DNA of 64,000 nt from Arthonia radiata (lineage: Eukaryota; Ascomycota; Arthoniomycetes; Arthoniales; Arthoniaceae). The notes beneath the pieces were generated by a model. That model did not search any database. It had not been told where the DNA came from and saw only the letters and a program-made list of their open reading frames with translations. A program made the position numbers and the translations under genes. This document shows, one piece after another, positions 10,320-21,410 of the stretch. The DNA lies in the NCBI GenBank assembly GCA_002989075.1, contig PSQN01000016.1, positions 2,868,336 through 2,932,335 on the forward strand. Reading direction: 5' to 3'. The number at the start of each line of letters is the position of its first letter. The stretch's first letter is position 1.

Positions 10320-10324
10320 TTTTT
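10320..10324 (+). terminator. T5 run, likely Pol III terminator of the tRNA gene
   Basis: TTTTT, followed after one C by TTTT, lies 15 nt past the discriminator base of the tRNA. This fits Pol III termination. A shorter TTTT at 10248-10251 inside the third GT-AG segment could act as a weak internal terminator. Confidence 0.6.
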
Positions 10325-10429
10325 CTTTTGCGTTCTTGTCCAGCAGCTTCTGTTATGATCGTGATACTATTGTATTACCCCATTACGGGGAGCGCGTCGC
10401 TGGCGTCGTTGTATCTAGTGTGGAATGCT

Positions 10430-11500
10430 CCTGATACATGCCTTGAGGCTGCTGTCCTTGGTGAGTACATGCGAGAAGGAAGCGGCGCCAGCAAGGATGA
10501 CAATTTTCATCGAATAAGAAATCTCCCTGAAATATTGGAAGTGGATGATCATGATGATCAACATGCCCGTGTCGAGATGCAGGATGCTGAGCGGAGACGG
10601 GGGGGAGAAACAGTCCATCATACAACATCTTTACCCCTCGGAACCCGGCGCAGTCACTATTTGACTATAATACAACCTATCACTTGCCGTGCGGATGCTC
10701 TTGCATCTAACAGAACCTATCTATGACTGTTTGAGCCTATTGGAAGTGGCTACCATATTAACCCCAGAGGGACTCTGGCAGAAGAGACGCCTTATATCGA
10801 TGGTAAGTACTAGAATAAGCTACCGGCCGTAAAACGCGCGTGCACACGAGACGCTGTGTTGTAAGACGACGGATGTGCCAGGCTTAATGGAGCGGACGAT
10901 CATGGTGATTGCATCAGCGGAGACTGGGAGGGGGAATAGGTTATCAAATAACATCTTTGCCCTTCGAGCCCGGCGCAGTCGCCAATTGATTACGATACGA
11001 TCTATTACTTGCCCTGTGCAGGCTCTTGCATTGAACGGAATCTGTCTATTACTGTTTGAGACTTGGAGGTGGCAATCTTGTACAACCAAAGACGCATTAT
11101 AGAAGAAGAAACATCCTGTATTTGCTGTGCATATCCGGATAGATGGCCGGCCGCAGAGCACACGTGCACACGAGACGCTGGGCTATCAGACGACGGGATA
11201 TGCCAGACTTCAAGCGTATGCGTGAGAGTATCCTACTGTCTAAAATGGTCGTCAAGATGCTGAATAGCTGGCGTGGCTGCGTCTTCTCGGGATCTGTATC
11301 TGCAAATACTGCACAAAGGCCCTGCTAACGGCTCTGAAAACGGGCTGACTAATAATCCGGACACGAATAGTATCAAGAAGTCGATTGATGATCATTTGGG
11401 ACTTCTGGAAGCGGCTGCTATTTAAACTCAAAGAGAGACTGTGGGAGAAGAAACGCCTCGTATGTATGTTGTGTATACTTCTAATTTACGATCACTACGA
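10430..11500 (+). repeat. degenerate tandem repeat, period about 325 bp, two to three copies
   Basis: Copy A (about 10549-10875) and copy B (about 10902-11200) align end to end: the aacatcttt block recurs at 10624 and 10950, and the cgtgcacacgagacgctg block at 10839 and 11163, giving a period of 324-326 bp. A third partial copy starts near 11395 (the ggaagYggct block at about 10741 and 11409). No coding capacity is seen in any copy. In the best-aligned stretch of about 110 bp most differences are C/T or G/A changes, about 16 against 6 transversions by eye. No terminal repeats or target-site duplications are apparent, so I cannot assign it to a transposon family. Confidence 0.6.
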
Positions 11501-11575
11501 CCACCACGGTGACTGGGTCTTCTGTCTGTTGCCTGTTGCATCTTGCTCTCTGCCCGCATGCCTACACTCTACGAC

Positions 11576-12713
11576 TCACCACACATACATGGGGTCAACC
11601 TCATACTTCTCCCCGTTCTCCCTCACGTGCTCCCGGTCTTTATCCCGCTTCATCGGCTTCCGCATGTCGTATGCGTCGGCGCCGTCGGCGTAGTATTCTA
11701 CGACCTTTCTGTAGACCGTATAGCTATGCGCAGTCAGCCTTCATTCCTCTCACTCAAACCCACTCCACCACCTTCTCCACTCCCTCCCCACACCGACCCA
11801 CCACTACATCTGAACCCCACGATCAACATCATACCACGCCCCCACGCCCCCAACCCCCACAACCCCCCACTCAAAACCACAATCACCAGCAGCAAAGAAA
11901 ACCAAACTCACCCCATCCCCTGATAAAGCTTCAAAGCCGCCTTATTATCGCTCCTTACAAACAAATCCACAAACCACGCCTCATGCCGCTCGGCCTCGCG
12001 CTCCAGCGCCTCGCTCATGCGGTGCGCGTGCCCTTGTCTGCGGGCGTTGGGCGCGACGGTTAACGCGGTGATGTGCGCGTGCCAGGGGAGGTAGTGCTCG
12101 TTCTTGTTGGTGTTGGGGTCGTAGGGTTCGGAGGTGGGACGGTTCGGGGGTGGTGAGGTTTCGACTTTGCCGAGGACTGCGTGGGGGGTGGTCAGTGGTT
12201 GGATTGAGGTGGGTGGGGTGGTGGTGGGTGAAGTGGTGCTGAGTGAAGTGGTGCTGAGTGAAGTGGTGCTGAGTGAAGTGGTGGGTGGTGGGCTTTGGTG
12301 GATGATGGGTGGCCGGTGGTGGGATGGTGATAGTGCTGCTGTGTAGATGGTGCTGGGTGATGCCAGATACTGCTGGAAGGCTGATGGTACAGTCATATAG
12401 ACCGCGGTATCCATATACACGATAGCCTCATATAGCCAAGTAGGACACAACTGAGCTTCGAAGACCGTCCGTAGCTACAGCACAACGCAACAGGACCAAC
12501 ACACAACCCCCTCCCAAACAACAACACAACAAGAAAGAACCTACGATACCCCTCCACATTGCCCTCCTGCCCCTTCATCACAAAACACAGTTCCGGCCAT
12601 TTCGCGAGATAGTCAAGGTAAAAGCCAATGTTGTACGTTTCGGTGAGGGGGTCGAGGTTGCAGTCGCCGAAGAGGAGGAGGTCGGGCGCGGACAGGCGCT
12701 GGAGGGTGGACAT
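11576..12713 (-). CDS. NAT3: NatB N-terminal acetyltransferase catalytic subunit (Naa20/Nat3)
   Basis: Exons 12713-12545, 12176-11912 and 11723-11576 join to 193 aa. NatB acetylates N-termini starting Met-Asp, Met-Glu, Met-Asn or Met-Gln on the ribosome. Exon 1 gives the family start with NLDPLTETYNIGFYLDYL. Exon 2 resumes with LLGKVE, then WHAHITALTVAP and the acetyl-CoA motif RRQGHA (R-x-x-G-x-A). Exon 3 completes GMGYTVYRKVVEYY and DAYDMRKPM, which fixes all three joins. The first intron (12544-12177, GTAGGT to GCAG, 368 nt) is long for this window and contains three perfect copies of a 15-bp repeat. The second is 11911-11724 (GTGAGT to ATAG). An exon hidden in the long intron cannot be excluded, but the direct join matches the family best. 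Confidence 0.88.
12236..12280 (+). repeat. 15-bp minisatellite, three perfect copies
   Basis: The unit gtgctgagtgaagtg occurs three times in a row, preceded by a partial related unit. It lies inside the long first intron of the NatB gene, so it is transcribed but probably spliced out. Confidence 0.9.
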
Positions 12714-13231
12714 GGCGGGACAGCTCTTGTGAACTGTGGAGGTGTGAGAGGGATGATGATGGCTCACGTGCGTTATTGCATTTTGAGGGAGCGTGCCTTC
12801 CTTGTAGCGGTTTTTTTATGAGGTCTTTTTGAGATCTTTTTGGAGGCAAACGCGACCTTCAAACGAGAAGACTCAACTTACGTGGATGGATTACCTTCCT
12901 ATCGTAGCGCCTCACGCTGACACAATGATGAAAAGAACTCTATCCATAGCAAGTGCGCGTTTGTGTAAATTTTGAAGTGCGCGAGAAAGCAGGCGGTGAG
13001 GAGAATGGAAAGGAGGTGAGTGTACGCCGATCGCCCAGGCAACGTATCGCGCCCAGGATATCACTTCTGTGTCGTATATTTCCTACTTATACATCACGTA
13101 CTGTACAACCATACCCTCCAATAGTCTCGTATTCCCTCTCCACTTCAAGAAGCCCCGACTCCACGCTAGATAGATGCCTCCTGCAGATCACCGCACGTTT
13201 CCCCATACCATGCCCATACAAGTCTTGCTTT
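12714..13231. other. intergenic, promoter of NAT3
   Basis: No gene is supported. It lies between the NatB start and the 3' end of the RGS-LOV gene, both on the minus strand. Confidence 0.6.
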
Positions 13232-15373
13232 TTACCGCGTCCTGAAATTGAATTCGTTCGCGCCACTCACGCTCGGCGTTCCCATGCCGAAGCTCGACTG
13301 GCTATCGTTTGAGTGATATCCTTTCATGCCGCCATACCTCTGGTTCTCCTTGGCTGCTCCGCCGATATCGTGAGCGACTGGCGGGGCCTGCCGGAACCGT
13401 CGTCGAGGCTGGCTATTGTCGTCATCCACCAGCACGATCATCCACACACCGATGTTGCCGTTAGCGCCCAGCAGAGGCGTACAATGAATCCATCGATTGC
13501 GGCCCTCATCATCTGAACGTGAAATCCATCGGATCTTTGCCGTCACGCCGCGACCTTCGGCGAAGGCTGCAACAAGCTCGTCACGAACGCGTTCGGAGCT
13601 ACCGATGCGGTTCATAAAGGGTGACTGCAGGATGCCAGGAACCCGCAGAGATGGCGAAGTGAATAAGATGCGAAGGGACGGGTACGGGCGTACGAGGAGA
13701 TACTGAGCGATGTTAGCTGATGTCACTCTGATAAACCGACCATCACTCACATGATTATAAACACCGCCCAGCCGCCCATGAACTGTCTTCGCGGGCTGCT
13801 CTGTGGATGGCTCAGGCTCTCGTCCGCCGTTGCTGTCGCCTTTCAACAGCAAACGCGGACGATGCCACGCAGCGTTCGAGTCCCTCTCCTCTTCCACATG
13901 CTCTCTATGCATGCGGCCGCCGTACTTACGCACAATGTCTAGCTCAGCCAGATTGAACATCTCTGACAGCTCTTGGAACTCGTCTTTCTCCTCCTCTTCT
14001 TGGGGATTCTCACGCTTTTCAATCATGCGGCGCAGACCGGGAAGCTCTGTGCATTCTTTTGCTAAGCCACTCACGTCGACTTGCGCGCCGATAAAGTACC
14101 GTAGACTGCCACGGCTATCACGCAGGGGCGCAACCATGAGCATATTTAGGAATGGCGACCCATCTCGCCTATAGTTCACAAATGTCTCTGAGTGGTCGCG
14201 GCCCTCTCTGACGGCTTTCCCGATTCTCTGCGCGCTCAATGGATTGCTGCATGGGCCTTGTAAGAAACGGCAGTTGCGTCCTATCGCGTATGACATGCCG
14301 TATTGTGTCGTCCGATGGAACTCCTCAGACGCGAATACAATCGGATTGTCAGGTCGAGATGGATCGGATAAGCAGAATACCTCCGCCAGACCTTCCGAAG
14401 CTTCTCTTAAATGCGGTGACAATGTGCCAGTGATGCGCCTCTGTATACTTGTGCTGACAACGTTGATAAACGTATGCGTGATGAACGCCGGGAGATCGTG
14501 TTGTGCCATCGCCTCGAATGCGCGATTGGCCTTTTCTTGTAAATCCTGATTGACTGAGTTCTTGGGCATGGCATCCGAAAAAGCATGACCTTCAAGCGGA
14601 TCGAGTGCCTCAGTAACCGCGTTGGCGTACCCGATCGCTCTTATTGCCTTCAGAGCGTCCAAATAGTATATCAGCAGCGGCACCGACTCTTTCCGGTTCG
14701 TCCCCAGAAACGAGGTGAACTTCAGTAGCAGTGATGGATCGTCGAAGATCGTCTGCAGATGCGCCTTCGAGAACATGTCTTGACCCCGCTGTTCTAAGGA
14801 GTACTCTTTCGGCTCTGGACCAGCGTCGTGAGGTAACACCAGGTCATAGTTCGCCGGATCGTCCTCGTTCACGGGGTCAAGCCTGTCCGCTCCGGGTGGT
14901 CCTTTCGTCTGAAGCGGTGGTAGTTCAGATGTCGCACGGGTCTCAACGGTCTCGCCTGATATAATGCTGTAGTCTCGCGAATCTGGTGTGGTCGGCACGG
15001 AGCTCGAATCACGCGTATGTATATGCACATGGCCATTCGAGTGACTGCTGCAATCAGATCAATGGACATCCTCGAGCAACGATTTTATGGCATACTTCAA
15101 ATTTCCCTGTGAAGAGATGTGCTTTCTCATGAGATCGGGCGGTGCCGGTGCCTGGCCATCATCATCCAAATCCACAGACATGGTGTTGGATCGCTCTGAA
15201 TCCCCGTCATCTCCTACAATCCTCCTGCCATTGGACATTGCCCCCATGCTCATCGTTCGCGGTCCATCTTGAGGTGGGCCGCCGCCAGTAAGAACGCCAG
15301 CATCTGCGCCATGTGAGCGCTTAGAGGACTTGAAAGGCGAGTGGAAACGACGAGTAGCGTTGGTCATAGACAT
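13232..15373 (-). CDS. RGS-LOV blue-light photoreceptor with C-terminal PAS-like domain
   Basis: Exons 15373-15096, 15047-13751 and 13702-13232 give 681 aa. The two introns are both 48 nt: 15095-15048 (GTATGC to GCAG) and 13750-13703 (GTGAGT, AGCTAAC, TCAG). An RGS-like helical domain spans about residues 184-300, followed by a LOV domain at about 310-420. The LOV core GRNCRFLQ has the flavin-adduct cysteine at about residue 352, so it should be photoactive. A second PAS-like segment follows around residues 520-620. In known fungal RGS-LOV proteins blue light drives binding to the membrane, placing RGS activity near G-alpha; that role is inferred here. The start at 15373 is needed because the long frame in exon 2 has no ATG near its beginning. 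The second intron is a multiple of three with no stop, so retention would simply add 16 residues. Confidence 0.88.
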
Positions 15374-16536
15374 TCTACGGCTATGTGTCGGTTGCGGAGA
15401 CTGGTGGGGAGTATGGTGGGGAGTCCGAGGAGGATACTGGAGCTTAGTAGATCAGTCTACTGGCACCTCAAGAAAAGTTTGGATGGTAAGCGCCTCGGCC
15501 AGAGTAGCTCAGTGTGGATGACCGAAGCGGAAGACATGAGATGAAGCTTTAGGAAAGCGAGAAACCGTACCAAACTGTATTTGAGAGGCATGACGATATG
15601 GTCGATGAGTGGATCCCGGAAGAAGCAATAGGCGGTGTTGGCATGACTTTCCGACTTATTGATTGGGACAATCGACTCGAGGTGCTATAGCTTTAGCTCA
15701 CTCTCGCGAATCACACGTTGCAATGAGAGTCGACGGCAGGACCTGCTCGATGAGCCGCATGAGACCAGATCTAACCGGATTGCGTGGCCATCACAGGCTA
15801 TCAGACCTCGTTTGTCGACTGTGTGCTGGCGAAAAAAACCAGATAAGCATAACGCGGTGGGGAAGGAGAGTGACAGGGCAACCGAGAGCCGCTAAGACGC
15901 CAGCCAATTGCGTCATCTTATTGAATCAATCTGCCCCGCGGATTGGTGCTACGACTCGTTCGGCCGCCGGGCACTAATCGATTCACCCCCTGTTCCGGAC
16001 ACTCCCCGTCAAAATCGAGCTTGATGAGATGACTCCAAGTCAGAATGGGAGATCTCCCCCTGTCCTATCTCCTGCAAAGACGATCAAGCGGAACTGCTTT
16101 CCCAGGGTCGCACGCCTTACGTATAAAGAGCAGTCACCACACCCGCCGAGACTTAGGACGTGCCAATCAATAAATTGAAGCCTTAGCTGCTGGCCGTTAT
16201 TTGAAATAACGGTGCCACGAGGAAAAGCTTGGGTGGTTTGGCGAAAAGCGTTGGCCGACGAAGCTGAGCTGACTGGTGACTGACTTCTTTCAGCCAAGCG
16301 TCAACGTGCGAGTATTGCTGGTGTCGGTAGGATTCTCGACCACATTCCATGCGAGGACGTGGAGGTACTGTGGAGGAGTGCGTGCCATCAGGGTTCATTT
16401 CCGATTCTTGTATTGAGGTCTGCATAGCCAGTCGTGGTATCTAATGAACAGCGAACGTATATCATCCAAAAAGCTTCTGTAGTCTGCGCAATAGTAGAAA
16501 GTCTATTGTGCTTCCTCTGAACTCCCAAAAATGTTG
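15374..16536. other. intergenic, promoter of the RGS-LOV gene
   Basis: About 1.16 kb without a supported gene. This is a long promoter by the standard of this window; short frames at 15660-15980 and 16040-16425 show no family signature. Confidence 0.55.
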
Positions 16537-18519
16537 CTATATCTCCCCGGGACTAGCGATGCCAGGGAGAAGCGTGCGGTTTGACGTTGAGATACCCTTT
16601 CGCACCCACGGATGCACCGCTGCCTTCTCTTGCGTCCATCGACCTCTGTTTACCTTCTTGAGCGTACCCTCAACGACCTCGCGTGCACCTTCGAGCTCCG
16701 GAAATTTGTTCTCGATCCAGTCTCCATTCTCGTCGCCATGCTCGACCCATAGCCAGTCGCATCTTGCAATTCTGTGATTGACATTCGCTTGACGTCGTCT
16801 GCCGGGCAGCGGGTCGAACGGTAGTCGTCCCTCCATGAGTGCGTAGAGGGTGACGCCTAGAGCCCACATATCCACTAGCCGTCCATCGTACGGCTGCTGA
16901 AGAAGCAGTTCAGGCGCGGCGTAGTCAACACTACCGCAGTTATGCGTCAATAGAATGGACTCAGGAGGCTTCGGAATCTTCTTGGCAAGTCCAAGATCCG
17001 TCAGAGTGATAAGCGCGCGTGGATAGGTCAGAGGATCCGCTATTCGTGGCAGCTCGGTCAATGGAACATCGAAAAGCACATTCTCGAGCTTGATGTCTCG
17101 ATGGCAGATCCACTGACTGTGGAGGTACCCTACTGCTTCGATGAGCTCAGCGAAGATGCGCTGGATGAGTGCAGGCGTAAGCAGCTCCCTTTGCTGGCTT
17201 GCGAGCTCAAACATATCTCCACCAGGACAGTAGTCTAGCACAAGCACAGCTTGATGGTGGCTGTCATCAAACGTGAGCAGTTGAGGCAGGCAAGGATGTG
17301 AGAGACTTTCAAGAATCTCAATTTCGCGCCCGATGCTTGTTTCCATACGTGCCTCCTCATCTGTCGGTAGAGACTTGTCGTGGGTGACGACTTTGACAGC
17401 AACCAATTGAGATGGCTCCAAGTGTTTCTCAATTTCAGGGTCGCTCTTGTCAACCAATTGATCCTTTGCGCACAGGAACACCTGACTGAACGCGCCTTGG
17501 CCCAGTAACCTCAGCGGTCTCCACCTCTGCACTTCTCTGCCGCGTGGATGTATTCGAATGACTTTCCTAGCATCGTATGTGCCTCGTTGCGCGTCGTCGT
17601 TCTCATCGCTATCTGCTGTGCTCTTGTTGCTCGGAGGAGGCGATGGGAGTGTCTTCGATGGATCTACTGGCGTGGTGTGCTTTCTCTTCTGCCCAGCGAG
17701 AAAGTCTTCACGATGTAGCCCAGGCGACTGCAAGGACGACTGCGATTGTTCGGCTTTGTCGGCTTCGGACCCCGGTGCAGTCACGACGCGAGGGCGTATG
17801 TTGGAAAGCGGATCCGGAATGTATTCGCTGGTGCTTCGGGCTTGCCGTCGAGCCTGTTCACTATCGCGTGAGGTCACGATAGCCGGGGAGCCCAGACTCG
17901 GGTATGATTTCTTATTCTTCTTGTGGCCTGGTGACATGTGTAATCCAGCCATCATCGGCGAACCCTCCAACGATTCATTCCCTCGCCCAATGCTCGACCC
18001 ACTGCTGCCGCGTCTGCGACCCACGAGTCGCCTCCAAAGCTCTGGGGAATTGCTCCGGTAAACCGGCGACGGAAGTGGTGTGACGTCCGTCAATGGGCCT
18101 AGTTGCGGCGAAGAGGCAGACGAGGGTGGAGAAAAGGTATTCAAGTCATCTAAGGAGCGGCGCGAGGTTAGTGATAGCCGTCGGGATTGCGTCGGTGAAG
18201 GCTGCAAATGGCTCTCTTGAGCGCGACTAGAGTCTATACTTGACCTCTGACTCCCACCCCGAGAGTCACCATAGACGACGCCGAGTCTGTTTGCCAGCTC
18301 GGTTTGTAGGTACAACCCTTGAGAAGACGGTTTGCGAACATGATGGACGAAAGTGGGAACTGTAATGTTGGGCGACTGAGGTGAAGAGTCAATCACCTCG
18401 TTGTGCAAGAAGGCAGGCCCATTCTGAGCGTCGGCGCGGGCACCGTTCTCACTTGCTGCCTGGCCGTCACTGCTCGTGGGGCGCTGGTCGCGAGGGAGCC
18501 GAGGTGTTGTAGTGTTCAT
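16537..18519 (-). CDS. Ser/Thr protein kinase with long disordered N-terminus
   Basis: A single exon, 660 aa from the ATG at 18519. The first about 330 residues are Ser/Pro-rich and probably phosphorylated. The kinase domain spans about 333-645: glycine loop GQGAFSQV at 340-347, VAVK lysine at 376, catalytic loop HRDIKLEN at 473-480, magnesium motif DLG (in place of DFG) at 508-510, APE at 535-537. All catalytic residues are present, so it should be active. The general look is of the fungal Npr1/Hal/Prr-like or CAMK-related kinases, but I cannot name the orthologue. An upstream in-frame ATG at 18744 would add 75 Cys- and Leu-rich residues that look like leader sequence, so I chose the downstream start. 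Confidence 0.85.
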   Translation of the reverse strand: MNTTTPRLPRDQRPTSSDGQAASENGARADAQNGPAFLHNEVIDSSPQSPNITVPTFVHHVRKPSSQGLYLQTELANRLGVVYGDSRGGSQRSSIDSSRAQESHLQPSPTQSRRLSLTSRRSLDDLNTFSPPSSASSPQLGPLTDVTPLPSPVYRSNSPELWRRLVGRRRGSSGSSIGRGNESLEGSPMMAGLHMSPGHKKNKKSYPSLGSPAIVTSRDSEQARRQARSTSEYIPDPLSNIRPRVVTAPGSEADKAEQSQSSLQSPGLHREDFLAGQKRKHTTPVDPSKTLPSPPPSNKSTADSDENDDAQRGTYDARKVIRIHPRGREVQRWRPLRLLGQGAFSQVFLCAKDQLVDKSDPEIEKHLEPSQLVAVKVVTHDKSLPTDEEARMETSIGREIEILESLSHPCLPQLLTFDDSHHQAVLVLDYCPGGDMFELASQQRELLTPALIQRIFAELIEAVGYLHSQWICHRDIKLENVLFDVPLTELPRIADPLTYPRALITLTDLGLAKKIPKPPESILLTHNCGSVDYAAPELLLQQPYDGRLVDMWALGVTLYALMEGRLPFDPLPGRRRQANVNHRIARCDWLWVEHGDENGDWIENKFPELEGAREVVEGTLKKVNRGRWTQEKAAVHPWVRKGISTSNRTLLPGIASPGEI

Positions 18520-18932
18520 GATGGTGGTTGAGTTTTGAAAACGCACACCTCCCATAGTCTGGGAGGTATGGACGGCGCGCAAGAGCACAGGAAGTGGAAG
18601 GGTGTGTGGACAGCAACAAGTTATGGAGCGGTTCGGCAAGAGAGAGCAAGCATCATCGTGCAGGCAGGACGAGTCGGCAAGTGCGGCCATTCCCAGGTCG
18701 AGTGTTGGGGCCAGCGCGTCTTGATCCCCACCAATCAACACCACTTGCTCAGAGTGTGCAATATAAAGATCAACATTCTCACCGATCCTTAGACACAGTA
18801 CGACTCTGCGGTGCGACCGTTCGTTATGTACGATGCTGGTTCAGAGTGTCACGACTTCTATGTATATCATACAATTAATGCTCTGGGTCAATATCAGTCA
18901 GCACTGCGCGGTAAGCTGACGCTCGTGATCCT

Positions 18933-20536
18933 TCAGTCAACGATAATGCTCTTCTCCAGCTCGCCGTAATGCGTGTAGAAACTCTCAAACAAACGAATGC
19001 CATACCCAACATCGTGAGCTCCGGCCGTCTCTCGAATACTGTGCATGCTCATCTGCGGATTTCCAAGGTCCAGCGTTCGAGATCCCAGTTTCCCAGCCAG
19101 CATTGGGCCGATGGTTGAGCCACAGGACGAGTCGTTCCGGACAACAAACAATTGCAAGGGTACCGGTCCACCAGAGGCTTTGCTCGCAACCTCCTGCAGC
19201 AACGTGATGCCCGGCGAATTGGTCGAGTATCGCTGGTTGCTGTTGATTTTGACAACAGTGCCCTTGTTCATCTCGCACTTGGAGTCGCTCTCATACTTGC
19301 CCACGTAGTTTGGGTTCACGGAATGAGCCATATCTGCCGAGACCAAAAACGAGGTAGCCAGTGTCTGCTCAAAAGCAGTAGCCCCGTCGTCACCCATGGA
19401 GACCTTTTCATAACTGTCATCCGAATCTGCTTGCTCCAAAGCGGAGGCGGGGAGGCTGGAAAGTCTATTTAGGACAGCAGGAAGGAAGTTGGAGTCGGCA
19501 CCCTGAGCACTTAGACTGCCGACTTCTTCGTGATCGAAACACGATAGCAAACGGATGGTACTATCGCTCTTGAGGGATGCAGCTGATGTAGAAGAACTAA
19601 TGAGACCCATAGTGCCACAGTAAGTCATACCGAGATTGTCAAGTCTGGCGCTGAAGATCAGCTCTTCGTTCAAGCCGCCCAAGCATGCTTTTTGGGTATC
19701 ATAAAGCGACAACTCAAAATCAACCACGTCTTCGGGCTTCACGCCCGCTTCTTTGGCGACTAGCTCAACGAGGAAAGGGTGGTGCCGCTCGGTCATTGCC
19801 TTCAGCGGCGCCTTCGTCGGCTCAGAGACCGCAGTCTTCTCAAGCTTCTCAAGCTTCTCCTCCAGGCCTCCCTGACGATCGAGCTCGGCAGCAACCAAGC
19901 CCGCAATCGGGAAAAGCTGTGTCTCCTTATTGAAGGAGAAGGTCTCTTGGCGATCGAGGTGGATTGCAAGCGTGGGGATGCGTAGGATGGGACGGTCAAT
20001 CTTGACAAGCCTCTGCTCGATGCTGTTGCCGTTGCGAACCATAGTCCTGCCAGCAAGACTGAGATCGCGGTCGAACCATGTGTGCCATAGGCCACCACCA
20101 TAGCACTCAACGCCGACTTGCAAAAACCCCTCGCTCTGTTTCTTGGAGAACGGCTTCACTTTGAGGCAAGGAGAATCCGTATGCGCTCCGATCATGGCAA
20201 CGGGATTGCCTGGCCTCCAGCGCTGCCCAACGGTGAATGCGACTATGGAGGAGCCATTCCTTGTGACATAGTACTTGCCTCCTGGCTTGACGGAGCTCGC
20301 CCACGAATCTCTCTCCTAGCACCGCACGTCAACTAGTATGTGAGAAGATGTGCTAGTAGTACACACCTTGATTGACTTGAACCCTGCTGCATCCAGACGC
20401 TGCTTGACGGACCGAACCGCGTGGAATGCTAAAGCTTGTCAACGGCTTGCTTGTGCACCGCGAAACGTCTCTGCTTACGTGTGGGGCTGGCGTTGACAAA
20501 CGAGACGAAGTCGTTGGCGGTGGATGCGGATGTCAT
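18933..20536 (-). CDS. APE4: aspartyl aminopeptidase, peptidase family M18 (Ape4/DNPEP)
   Basis: Exons 20536-20479, 20428-20367 and 20315-18933 give 500 aa, the usual length. It removes acidic N-terminal residues from peptides; in yeast Ape4 is cytosolic and carried to the vacuole by the Cvt route. Exon joins restore SPTPFHAVRSVKQRLDAAGF and KERDSWASSVKPGGKYYVTR, which match the family. Metal-binding and catalytic motifs are GAHTDSP, CFDHEEVGS and the MAHSVNPN segment, with the C-terminal AGAHDVGYG. Introns are 20478-20429 and 20366-20316, both GT-AG. Next upstream is the divergent Cdh1 gene, about 870 bp away. Confidence 0.93.
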
Positions 20537-21410
20537 CTTGCACACTAGACTGCTGTAAAAGCACTTGATGGGGACTCTATTGATAACAGACTTGGTCTGC
20601 AGTGACTTGAAAGAGACTTGAAGCGATCTTAAGACAGTGCAGGGTGTGGTGCTAAGCATTCAGTTTTGGAGCAATCTGATCCAATGATGCCTCTTGCGAC
20701 GCGCTTCAGATGTTTGGGACCTTGACACGCTCGAAGAGGTCGACAACAAACACGGAAGACGCGGCTCTTGTAGTGCTCGGTTGTTCTTCGTCCCCACGCG
20801 TCACTCAACTGTCAATACCTGAAGGTCGTTTGTTGTGAGTTCAGCTGCGAGGCCGGAGTGAGGTCAAATCAAGGGCGTCAAGTCAGCGCCGGCAGTTTGG
20901 GCGATCAACGGGGGTCTCGCTTGAGGGGTCCGTGCAGAGAGTGAACCCTAAGGAGCATCCGTCGTAATAACAACATTGACTTGCCCATCTCTTCACCTCC
21001 ACATCACCACTTTTGCCAGCCACGACTTCATCCTAGCGCATCTGTATCCAGCGATAGCAACGCTCAAGTCAGAATAACTACGCGACACACTTGCGACAAG
21101 CTTTGGGACCCCCCTCACTCCACTCCCTCGTCTACCTGAACCCGCCATCTCATCTTCACCTCGATATGAGACAAGTGATCTTGCAACACTTGCTCTTCGA
21201 ACGACTTTGTCTCGAAGGCGCCTCTGTCCGACAACCATATTTTGCCCTCCAATAAACAATATATTCGACATCTCGGTATCTTTCATTCCCACACATCTCT
21301 TCTACGACCAGGCTCGACCACTCCACAAGATTGTCTGATCTGCAGTGCCTACACATCAACGCTGCAAGCCTATCACAACACACCCACCACCTTTGCATAC
21401 ACCGTGCGCG
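20537..21410. other. divergent promoter region between APE4 and CDH1
   Basis: No gene is supported. It contains the start regions of two divergently transcribed genes and a CT/CA-rich leader next to CDH1. Confidence 0.6.

Noticed and set aside
15500-15560. A-box-like TAGCTCAGTGTGG
   Set aside because: No B box within normal distance and no acceptor stem.
18520-18744. Upstream 75-codon extension of the kinase
   Set aside because: Cys/Leu/His-rich sequence typical of a translated leader; the downstream ATG gives a usual disordered start. Not excluded.
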